Origin: Candidatus Woesearchaeota archaeon
Lineage (GTDB): Archaea; Nanobdellota; Nanobdellia; Woesearchaeales; UBA9642
Direction of reading: 5' to 3'
DNA: 64,000 nt
Assembly (NCBI GenBank): GCA_026002815.1
Contig: BPGB01000002.1
Span: 62,001 to 126,000, forward strand
The position numbers and the translations under genes were made by a program. This document shows positions 57,125 to 64,000 of the stretch, piece after piece. Numbering within the stretch: position 1 is the first letter of the stretch; each line of letters starts with the position of its first letter. The notes beneath the pieces were generated by a model. That model saw only the letters and a program-made list of their open reading frames with translations, did no database searches and had not been told where the DNA came from.

Positions 57125-57640
57125 TTACTTTTTATCAAGCCAAGAAAGAAATTGGTCATACGTCTCAAAAGAAAGGTATGTCCAACCGCACGCAAGAAAA
57201 TTATGTTCTTTGAGATGTTCTCTTGGGTCACGTTTATGATTAGAATGATAAAGGAGATCAATAGCAATTTTACGTTTTGGAATTGAAAAATCAACAATGA
57301 AAAAGAAATCATAATCTTGATTTAAATATTTGTCATGAGCATATCCTATGACAACTTCTGAATTAAATTTATTTTCAATTGCAGATTTGATATCTTGAAT
57401 TGATGTTAAATTCATTTTTGGGGTTATGGTTTTAATTTCTTCTTTTGGTTCTTCTATTTTATTTTCGCTACCATCTTCATCTTTATTTACTTTTTTAATT
57501 ACACGTATAGGAGAATTTGGAAAGACTTCTCTGTATTCAGCTATAGTAGTATCATGTTCTTTGAGAAGATGGTTTTGAGTAATCTGTTTGAAATATTTAC
57601 CGCAAAGTTCACATTTAACTTTTTCTAATTCAAAATTCAT
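57125..57640 (-). CDS. Ros/MucR-type zinc finger plus VSR/DUF559-like nuclease-like domain
   Basis: 'VKCELCGKYFKQITQNHLLKEHDTTIAEYREVFP' and 'FFFIVDFSIPKRKIAIDLLYHSN...LKEHNFLACGWTYLSF'. Confidence 0.6.
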   Translation of the reverse strand: MNFELEKVKCELCGKYFKQITQNHLLKEHDTTIAEYREVFPNSPIRVIKKVNKDEDGSENKIEEPKEEIKTITPKMNLTSIQDIKSAIENKFNSEVVIGYAHDKYLNQDYDFFFIVDFSIPKRKIAIDLLYHSNHKRDPREHLKEHNFLACGWTYLSFETYDQFLSWLDKK

Positions 57641-57722
57641 TTGGTTTCTCCTTCTTTTATAGAGATATTAAAGGACATTTATTTGTTAAATAAAAAGTGA
57701 AAATAGAAGGAGGTGAACGACA

Positions 57723-58118
57723 ATGATCGATAAAATTAGTCCAACAATTATTCGAAAAGCGATAGAAGAAGCTAAGAAAAGTTCTCATAAAAGCCATCGC
57801 CTCGGTGCTGTAATTTTTAGTAATGGAACAAAAATTATTTCTTGGGGTCATAATCACTCTCAACGGGCTGCCAGAAGAGTGAATAGTAAATATTTAAAAT
57901 GGCCTAAGACAATCCATGCGGAAGTCGATGCAATATTAAAAAGTCGTACCGATTTAAAAAGAAAAAAGATTTTGGTGGTACGGATCAATAATCATGATCA
58001 ATTTCTTTTAGCAAAACCATGTGAATGGTGTCAACTATATTTAAAATACGTTGGTATTCGGCATGTTTATTATTCAATAAATAAGTATCCTTATATTGAG
58101 TATATGCGCCTCATTTGA
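57723..58118 (+). CDS. Cytidine/dCMP deaminase-like protein
   Basis: 'KTIHAEVDAILKS...LLAKPCEWCQLYLKYVGIRHVYYS' zinc-deaminase motifs. Confidence 0.85.
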   Translation: MIDKISPTIIRKAIEEAKKSSHKSHRLGAVIFSNGTKIISWGHNHSQRAARRVNSKYLKWPKTIHAEVDAILKSRTDLKRKKILVVRINNHDQFLLAKPCEWCQLYLKYVGIRHVYYSINKYPYIEYMRLI

Positions 58119-58176
58119 GAATGTCAAGGAAGAGACAATATCGATTGTCTCTTCTTTTTTTTAAAGAAATATCATT

Positions 58177-58197
58177 CTATATATATAACTAAGTGAT
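58177..58197 (+). promoter_or_regulatory. Conserved AT-rich 21-bp element (copy P3)
   Basis: CTATATATATAACTAAGTGAT upstream of plus gene cluster. Confidence 0.55.
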
Positions 58198-58315
58198 AGG
58201 CAGAGTTAGTTTATTTTTTTACCTAAAAAAGGAGGTGATAATAACCATAAAAAATATTTTTTAATAAAAGAATATTAGTCTCTAAAACCCTAAAAGGAAT
58301 AAAGGAGAGGAAAAA

Positions 58316-58753
58316 ATGGCGGATACAATTCTTACATTGAATAATGTGATTCGGTATTATCCTCCTTTGGAAGAACTTTTTAACCCGGTAGCTGGTATTT
58401 ACATTGTAAAAAACGACGACCAATTGGAAGTTTGGTTTTCCAATGACGAATATAACAATTGTATTTTAATTAATAAGGATAACTCAGATAAATTATTGAA
58501 ATATTTAGAAGAGATTCTAAATATTTCGGCATTCGACCTTAATAATCACTACGAACCAAAATACAAATCTATTATTTTACATGAATATGATACGATGGTA
58601 ATGAATGTTCGATTTTATCGAGTGGATAATGATTTAACATTTACGATCCTGCTTAATGAACAGGGTCGAACAGAACATGAGGTGCATAGGGAATTTTTTA
58701 AAGATCTATATGATCTAATCAAAATTGTAGTTAAAGGAGAAAAAAATGATTGA
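58316..58753 (+). CDS. Hypothetical protein (145 aa)
   Basis: ORF with aaaggagaggaaaaa RBS. Confidence 0.65.
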   Translation: MADTILTLNNVIRYYPPLEELFNPVAGIYIVKNDDQLEVWFSNDEYNNCILINKDNSDKLLKYLEEILNISAFDLNNHYEPKYKSIILHEYDTMVMNVRFYRVDNDLTFTILLNEQGRTEHEVHREFFKDLYDLIKIVVKGEKND

Positions 58754-58964
58754 AATTAGGTGCGATAAGTGTAATAGAGTGATCACAACATTGAGTGATC
58801 AAGAAATCGATTTAATTATAAATCGATGGGAATCTAATTTAAAGATAACAGGTAAAAGAAAACCTGATTATACAAAAATGTTAGAATATTTTATAAATGA
58901 TCTGATAGAAATACATAAAGATAAAAACTGTAAAGTTCATTATTTAAATGTTTCACGGAGGTGA
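58746..58964 (+). CDS. Hypothetical protein with CxxC
   Basis: 'MIEIRCDKCNRVI'; aaaggagaaaaaa RBS. Confidence 0.65.
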   Translation: MIEIRCDKCNRVITTLSDQEIDLIINRWESNLKITGKRKPDYTKMLEYFINDLIEIHKDKNCKVHYLNVSRR

Positions 58965-58969
58965 AAGTC

Positions 58970-59518
58970 ATGGAAGTAGTAATAAAAAACGTGAAACCTC
59001 GACCACACAAAAATATTCAAGAATATTATAAGATTATTAGATCAAAAGATATGATTAAAGAAAGGAAAGAATATACAAATAGAAAATATAATAAATGGAA
59101 GAGTTCGTTAACTGATAAAAAAGCAGGAACAAGTTTTCTTCTGTGGCTTATTGGGGGGACTGCTGCCACAGCAGGAATACCAATTTTAGGACTTGCATCT
59201 TTGGCAGGTATCGGGGCTACACTACTAGCTTATAAAGGAGATGAGAAAGAAAAATATAAAGAATTTATGTTTGAATCATTGGAAAAAATATTGCCAGAAC
59301 AAGCTATAGAAGTTTATTATCCGACTCAAAATTTGCCTGATGGTAGTAAGATAATTTTCAAACCGGATAATGTAAATGTTCCATGTCCATATTGTGGTGG
59401 GATACACATCATTCCAACCACAGTAGGACAATTTAAGTTTAATTGTTCCGATGATAAAGTTCTTATCATCGAAACATGGCCTGAAGAAGAATGCCAATAT
59501 GTAGGTTTTTGGAGGTGA
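58970..59518 (+). CDS. Small membrane protein with C-terminal CxxC domain
   Basis: Start MEVVIKNVKPRPHK after cggaggtgaaagtc; hydrophobic 'FLLWLIGGTAATAGIPILGLASLAGIGATLLAY'; 'VPCPYCGGIH'. Confidence 0.65.
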   Translation: MEVVIKNVKPRPHKNIQEYYKIIRSKDMIKERKEYTNRKYNKWKSSLTDKKAGTSFLLWLIGGTAATAGIPILGLASLAGIGATLLAYKGDEKEKYKEFMFESLEKILPEQAIEVYYPTQNLPDGSKIIFKPDNVNVPCPYCGGIHIIPTTVGQFKFNCSDDKVLIIETWPEEECQYVGFWR

Positions 59519-59522
59519 TAAA

Positions 59523-59945
59523 ATGTCAAATAAACCAGTCATTATTCCAAACCAGATGGTGATACCAAATTTACCATCTGCTCCTTCTTCTACCCCAGGT
59601 ATCCCTCAATTACCACAAAAACCATTAACCCCACAACAACAAATGGGGTTAGCAATTTTATCAGGACTTGATCCAAACCAAATTTCGAAGATCACAATCA
59701 CAAACGGAAAACAAAGATATAGTACAGATAATTGGGGGGATGTAAAACCTTCGACTTATACATATGATGATCCTGATAGTCATTATGAAATCAGGATTGA
59801 CAAGGATTATATTTATGTACCGTTAATCGATGGATCAATGATTTCAATTCCAAATCGACCTGGAAGGTACATTGTTGGACAAACTGTGATCGTGGTAGAA
59901 AAAAATAATTCGGAAACATTCATCCGAACTTATTATGCAGACTAA
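59523..59945 (+). CDS. Hypothetical protein (Pro-rich N-term)
   Basis: ORF with ggaggtgataaa RBS. Confidence 0.65.
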   Translation: MSNKPVIIPNQMVIPNLPSAPSSTPGIPQLPQKPLTPQQQMGLAILSGLDPNQISKITITNGKQRYSTDNWGDVKPSTYTYDDPDSHYEIRIDKDYIYVPLIDGSMISIPNRPGRYIVGQTVIVVEKNNSETFIRTYYAD

Positions 59946-59959
59946 CTAAGGAGAAAGAA

Positions 59960-60379
59960 ATGATTACTTTGATAGGAGAAAGAGTCGAAGTAAAAGGGAA
60001 CATTAATCCTGAAGTAAAATTTCCGGAACCACAACCTTCTCCTCAATTTCAAGGAACATTCGGTAAACTAAATACATCGCCAAATAAACCGAACCTTTCT
60101 TCTTTAAAGAAGAAAGATTTTGATCCATTTTTCGATAAACATGTAAAGAAAGTAACTTTAATTGATGATGAACAAGATATTGATAGTGAACTTGATCCTG
60201 TTACTAGAAATATTATTAAAAGATTTCTAGAAAGAATGTTAGACTTTAAATATAAAAATTTAAAATTAGATGATATTTTGACAGAAGGGGAAATTGTAGA
60301 TATGGTAGAAGAAATTGGGCAGGTTATTGGTGAAATGTATGGAATTGCAGAAATTGCCTTAGAAATGAATAACAAATAA
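59960..60379 (+). CDS. Hypothetical protein
   Basis: ORF with aaggagaaagaa RBS. Confidence 0.65.
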   Translation: MITLIGERVEVKGNINPEVKFPEPQPSPQFQGTFGKLNTSPNKPNLSSLKKKDFDPFFDKHVKKVTLIDDEQDIDSELDPVTRNIIKRFLERMLDFKYKNLKLDDILTEGEIVDMVEEIGQVIGEMYGIAEIALEMNNK

Positions 60380-60404
60380 AAAAGAAAAAAGGAGACTAAA
60401 AGAT

Positions 60405-60596
60405 ATGCCCACCCCACAGGACCGGAAAGTTCACAAATTCATTTTATATTTAATAGAAAATGAAGCAATTCCCGGTCCTGTAGGTTATGATTTAATTGAT
60501 TTTATTAATAGAACAGCGGTCGAAAGATGCAAACAATGTCAATATTACAAAGAATATAAAGAGAAACAAACTAAAGAAGATAAAGATAAAAAATAA
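60405..60596 (+). CDS. Small CxxC protein (63 aa)
   Basis: 'ERCKQCQYYKEYKEK'; aaaggagac RBS. Confidence 0.6.
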   Translation: MPTPQDRKVHKFILYLIENEAIPGPVGYDLIDFINRTAVERCKQCQYYKEYKEKQTKEDKDKK

Positions 60597-60615
60597 AAAA
60601 ACCCGCCTATATTAT

Positions 60616-60676
60616 CCCGGACAGGAAAATATCATAATAATAATTCATATTATCATACGATATTTTCCTGTCCGGG
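60616..60676. repeat. 18-bp perfect inverted repeat with 25-nt AT-rich loop
   Basis: CCCGGACAGGAAAATATC (60616-60633) and GATATTTTCCTGTCCGGG (60659-60676). Confidence 0.9.
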
Positions 60677-60702
60677 AAATTTCTTTTCCCCCCTAACACC
60701 TA

Positions 60703-60891
60703 GTGAGGATGAAAATGGAAGTGTTTATTTGGGTATCGATTCTATTCGCTACATTTTTCGCGTTTGCAAACATTATTAAAATGTTCCAAACAGATTGGCT
60801 AGAAAACATGATGGTTAGGATTGTCAGATTCACGTTTATTGTTATTACGATTCTATATATCGTATGGGGAGTAATACTACTAACAACGTAA
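60703..60891 (+). CDS. Small two-TM membrane protein
   Basis: 'VFIWVSILFATFFAFANII' and 'IVRFTFIVITILYIVWGVILL'. Confidence 0.65.
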   Translation: MRMKMEVFIWVSILFATFFAFANIIKMFQTDWLENMMVRIVRFTFIVITILYIVWGVILLTT

Positions 60892-60896
60892 GATTT

Positions 60897-60922
60897 AAAT
60901 GCCCCCATTGGGGGCTTTTTTT
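60897..60922 (+). terminator. Rho-independent terminator
   Basis: GCCCCC-ATT-GGGGGC then TTTTTTT. Confidence 0.85.
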
Positions 60923-60949
60923 CCTATAATTTTTTTGGAGAATTTTATT

Positions 60950-62860
60950 ATGAGTTATATATGCCAAATATGTCGGAAAGACTTTAAAAGCCCTAAAGGA
61001 TTAGCAAAGCATGTGAACCAAAAACATAATATTTCATCTGAAGATTATTATGCACAATATATTAATTCTAATCCAATTCGATTTTGTCCATATTGTTTAG
61101 AATTGGATAATATAGAAACTCCATTAAGTTTTACTAATATCATCGAAGGATATAAGAAAACATGTAGAAAGCATTTGTATTTAAATGAAGAACGAGATCA
61201 AAAAATTAAAGAATCTTTAAGTAAATATGGTGGGGCTCCATTAAAAGATCCGAGAATTAAAGAGAAACAACAAAAAACATTAGAAGAACGATATGGAGTT
61301 AAAAATCCTTCTCAGGTAAAGGAATTTATAGAAAAAAGAAATAAAACTAGAGAATTAAAGAAAGAAGAAATTAGTAAAAATATTTCCCAAGCATTATGTA
61401 CTTCAGAAAAATTCAAAGAATCAGTTGAAAGAAAAAAGGAAACATTTTTAGAAAAGTATGGCGTAGATAATCCATCTAAATCGGATATAGTTAAGGAAAA
61501 AATTCGGCAAACGTTTTTAGAACGATATGGTGTAGAAGCGCCAATGCAAATAGATGAAATAAAAGAAAAAGCTAAGAAAACGAATTTGGAAAAGTATGGA
61601 GTTGAAAATCCTTTACAATCTGAAGTCATTAGGAAAAAAATTGAAAAAACAAATCTAAAAAAATACGGAGTTAAAAGCACATTATTAATTCCGGAAGTTA
61701 AAGAAAAAATTAAAAAAACTATGTTAAGGAAATATGGTGTAGATCGTTTTAGTAAAACAAAAGAATTTAGTCAGATAATAAAAAATAAAAATAAAGAACA
61801 ACTTTTTAAATATATGGATATTTTTCTTAAAGAAAATAATATTGAATTAATATCAGAATATACTAATGCGATAGACAAAAATCTAGAATTTAAATGTCTT
61901 ACATGTCAAAATAACTTTACTGATAAATGGTTTAATCTTAGGGCTAGAATTTATAAATGTCCTTATTGTGCTCCGGAATATGGAAAATCATCTATCGAAA
62001 ATGATATTTATGAATATATAAAAAGTTATATTGATGTTCCAATTCTAAGGAACGTTAGACCATTTGAAAATAATAGATTAGAATTAGATTTATATATTCC
62101 GGATTTTAATTTTGCAATTGAATTTAATGGTGTTTATTGGCATTCGGAATTTATAAGAAACAATAAAAATAGACATTTAATAAAAACCAGATTATGTGAA
62201 AAAGAAAATATTTCACTTTTTCATATATTTGATGATGAATGGTTATATAAACAAGATATTATTAAATCTATGATTTTAACCAAATTAAATCTTATTCAAA
62301 CAAAAATATTTGCGAGACATTGTATAATAGAAGAAATTTCATCATCAGAAATAAATCAATTTTATGAACAGAATCATTTACAAGGATATGCTTCTTATAA
62401 AGATCAAAAACATATTGTATTAAAATATAATAATGAAATTGTTTCAGCTATAACATTTAGTCAATCTCGATTTTCAAAACAATATGAATGGGAATTATTG
62501 AGATTTTGTAATCAAATAAATACAATTATTCCTGGTGGGTTAACTAGATTATTTAAATATTTTGTTAAAAATTATAATCCAACAAGTATTGTATGTTATT
62601 TAGAAAGACGATTAGGAATTCCATCAAAAGGATATGAATATTGTGGTTTTCAATTTAAAGAATTTACAAAACCGGGATATTGGTATGTGCATCCTAAAAA
62701 TAAATATCAAAGAGAATCTAGATTAAAATATCAAAAACATAAATTAGAAAAATTATTAGAATTTTTTGATCCAGAATTAACAGAAGAAGAGAATATGGAA
62801 TTAAATGGATACGCTAAAATTTGGGATTGTGGACAATATGTTTTAGAATGGTATAAATAA
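60950..62860 (+). CDS. Probable free-standing homing endonuclease (Zn finger + NUMOD-like repeats + nuclease domain)
   Basis: 'YICQICRKDFKSPKGLAKHVNQKH'; repeated 'KTxLEKYGVxNPxQSxxxKEKI'; 'LELDLYIPDFNFAIEFNGVYWHSE...LFHIFDDEW'; 'ELLRFCNQINTIIPGGLTRLFKYF...WDCGQYVLEW'. Confidence 0.7.
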   Translation: MSYICQICRKDFKSPKGLAKHVNQKHNISSEDYYAQYINSNPIRFCPYCLELDNIETPLSFTNIIEGYKKTCRKHLYLNEERDQKIKESLSKYGGAPLKDPRIKEKQQKTLEERYGVKNPSQVKEFIEKRNKTRELKKEEISKNISQALCTSEKFKESVERKKETFLEKYGVDNPSKSDIVKEKIRQTFLERYGVEAPMQIDEIKEKAKKTNLEKYGVENPLQSEVIRKKIEKTNLKKYGVKSTLLIPEVKEKIKKTMLRKYGVDRFSKTKEFSQIIKNKNKEQLFKYMDIFLKENNIELISEYTNAIDKNLEFKCLTCQNNFTDKWFNLRARIYKCPYCAPEYGKSSIENDIYEYIKSYIDVPILRNVRPFENNRLELDLYIPDFNFAIEFNGVYWHSEFIRNNKNRHLIKTRLCEKENISLFHIFDDEWLYKQDIIKSMILTKLNLIQTKIFARHCIIEEISSSEINQFYEQNHLQGYASYKDQKHIVLKYNNEIVSAITFSQSRFSKQYEWELLRFCNQINTIIPGGLTRLFKYFVKNYNPTSIVCYLERRLGIPSKGYEYCGFQFKEFTKPGYWYVHPKNKYQRESRLKYQKHKLEKLLEFFDPELTEEENMELNGYAKIWDCGQYVLEWYK

Positions 62861-62880
62861 TCTTTAAAAAAATTAGATAA

Positions 62881-62921
62881 AAATTCCCCCCTAGCAAAAA
62901 TGCTAGGGGGGAATTTTTTTT
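62881..62921. terminator. Bidirectional terminator
   Basis: AAATTCCCCCCTAGCA-AAAA-TGCTAGGGGGGAATTT, T-run; between convergent genes. Confidence 0.9.
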
Positions 62922-62938
62922 GTCCTAAAAGCTAAATT

Positions 62939-64000
62939 TTAGCTTTCAGTAATGGTAAGGGTAGCAATACCAGCCGGACGCACAGTATTAGAAGCATAGC
63001 GACTTAAAATCGTAAGTGATGGGCGGCTACCCAGGGGGTAGGGGTGGAGAACTGCGGGCACATATGGGCAATACAGGTACACGCACTTAAGCTCTTCAAC
63101 GGGCTTATAAACGAGTACCATAGTACCCTGTGGCACCACGGCGCTGGTAAGGACTTTCCACTTACCACCGGCTACGGTAGCGGACCGATAGCCGAGGTCA
63201 CCATTCAGGCTTGAAGTGCCGGTATAATTGAAGCCCTGAAGGTCTTCAAGAATTGACACGTCAAGTGGGTTAGCCAGAATGGTATTGGCAGCGTCAATAT
63301 TCGTATCGGTGTATACCTGAGCAGAAAGCTTGTTCAGCACAGGAAGAATATTTTCGTGCCAATACTTAGTACCCCAGGTATAACCAGCGGGTGGGGTACG
63401 ATCGAAAGTACCTGAATGTGAAGCGCCGTTAAGAGTGCTGTTTGCGCTAATAAGCGCGTTTACGATTTCGCGGTCGATGTCAAGAGCGATCTGCTGACCA
63501 AGGATGTTTACGATCTCAGCCTGCATGGAAACGTCAAACAGAGCGCGCATATCTTGCTCAATATTGATGCTCCATTCAGCGGAGATCTGGCGATCCTTAG
63601 CATACAGACGGACCTTATCTACCACGAGGGTTACTTTTGAATTTACTTTATTCTCTTCCAGGCTGATTGTGGTTTTATAGTCGAACGCGGTAGCACCGCC
63701 GGTCGCACGAGCCTGTGAAGCTGACACAGTACCATTTAAGAAGTCAACCTTACCGGAAATCACGTCCGTATTACCGGAAGTGGGGAAGGTTACGCTAAAT
63801 GAGAAATGACCTTCTACAGCCACCTCTTCATTTACGGTTACGGTGTCGGTACCGTCAGTCACGCTTGTAATCGTGAAAGTACGGTTGAGATGAGCCTGAT
63901 CCTTGGTAAGAGAAGCAGCACCAAGAACGTCAAGAGTGTCATTCGTAGCAAACGTAAAAGTACCGGTAAGAGGAGTACCAGCGGTTGAACCACCGACTGA
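62939..64000 (-). CDS. Major capsid protein, T4 gp23-like (5' end outside window)
   Basis: 'SAEWSINIEQDMRALFDVSMQAEIVNILGQQIALDIDREIVNALI' and C-term 'CPYVPAVLHPYPLGSRPSLTILSRYA'; reading frame remains open to the window edge (listed start GTG 63862 is internal). Confidence 0.82.
   Translation of the reverse strand, partial: SVGGSTAGTPLTGTFTFATNDTLDVLGAASLTKDQAHLNRTFTITSVTDGTDTVTVNEEVAVEGHFSFSVTFPTSGNTDVISGKVDFLNGTVSASQARATGGATAFDYKTTISLEENKVNSKVTLVVDKVRLYAKDRQISAEWSINIEQDMRALFDVSMQAEIVNILGQQIALDIDREIVNALISANSTLNGASHSGTFDRTPPAGYTWGTKYWHENILPVLNKLSAQVYTDTNIDAANTILANPLDVSILEDLQGFNYTGTSSLNGDLGYRSATVAGGKWKVLTSAVVPQGTMVLVYKPVEELKCVYLYCPYVPAVLHPYPLGSRPSLTILSRYASNTVRPAGIATLTITES

Noticed and set aside
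60899-60949. Upstream start for the 653-aa ORF
   Set aside because: Would begin inside the terminator hairpin; ATG at 60950 has TTGGAG upstream and begins with the Zn finger.
61312-61680. Minus-strand ORF 122 aa
   Set aside because: Antisense to the NUMOD-like repeats of the endonuclease.
60950-62860. Group I intron hosting the endonuclease
   Set aside because: No interrupted flanking gene and no recognisable intron core; flanked by terminators, so free-standing is simpler.

Overview
This window is AT-rich tailed-phage DNA, probably from a large myovirus. Most of it (about 3.7-56.8 kb) is one long minus-strand block of structural and late genes: contractile tail sheath, baseplate-type proteins, a cluster of beta-helix and repeat-rich tail fibres, a fibre ORF of 2639 aa with alternating Ig-like modules, an M15 peptidase, a papain-like peptidase, an NlpC/P60-like hydrolase and several membrane/coiled-coil proteins. 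A T4 gp23-like major capsid protein runs off the right edge. Short plus-strand islands at 0.6-3 kb, 3.3-3.6 kb and 57.7-62.9 kb carry small accessory genes, a cytidine/dCMP deaminase-like protein and a probable free-standing homing endonuclease. The observations most worth following up are: (1) a ~158-aa mini-intein inserted two residues before the predicted catalytic Cys of the papain-like protease; (2) two giant tail-fibre genes, each split from its own N-terminal start by exactly one extra base (one at a C6 run), suggesting phase variation, recoding or a sequence error; (3) a ~20-bp motif (GTGAGAACAAAGGGTTGATGGGG) upstream of minus-strand units, and a different 21-bp motif (CTATATATATAACTTAGTGAT) upstream of plus-strand units; (4) a tandem cassette of diverged small paralogues; (5) a likely CPBP/PrsW-type intramembrane protease next to proteins with T4-prohead-protease-like LxE|G sites; (6) repeated HxH motifs in fibres; (7) GC-rich ORFs with a structured 3' RNA. 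All family assignments are from reading motifs; no searches were run.
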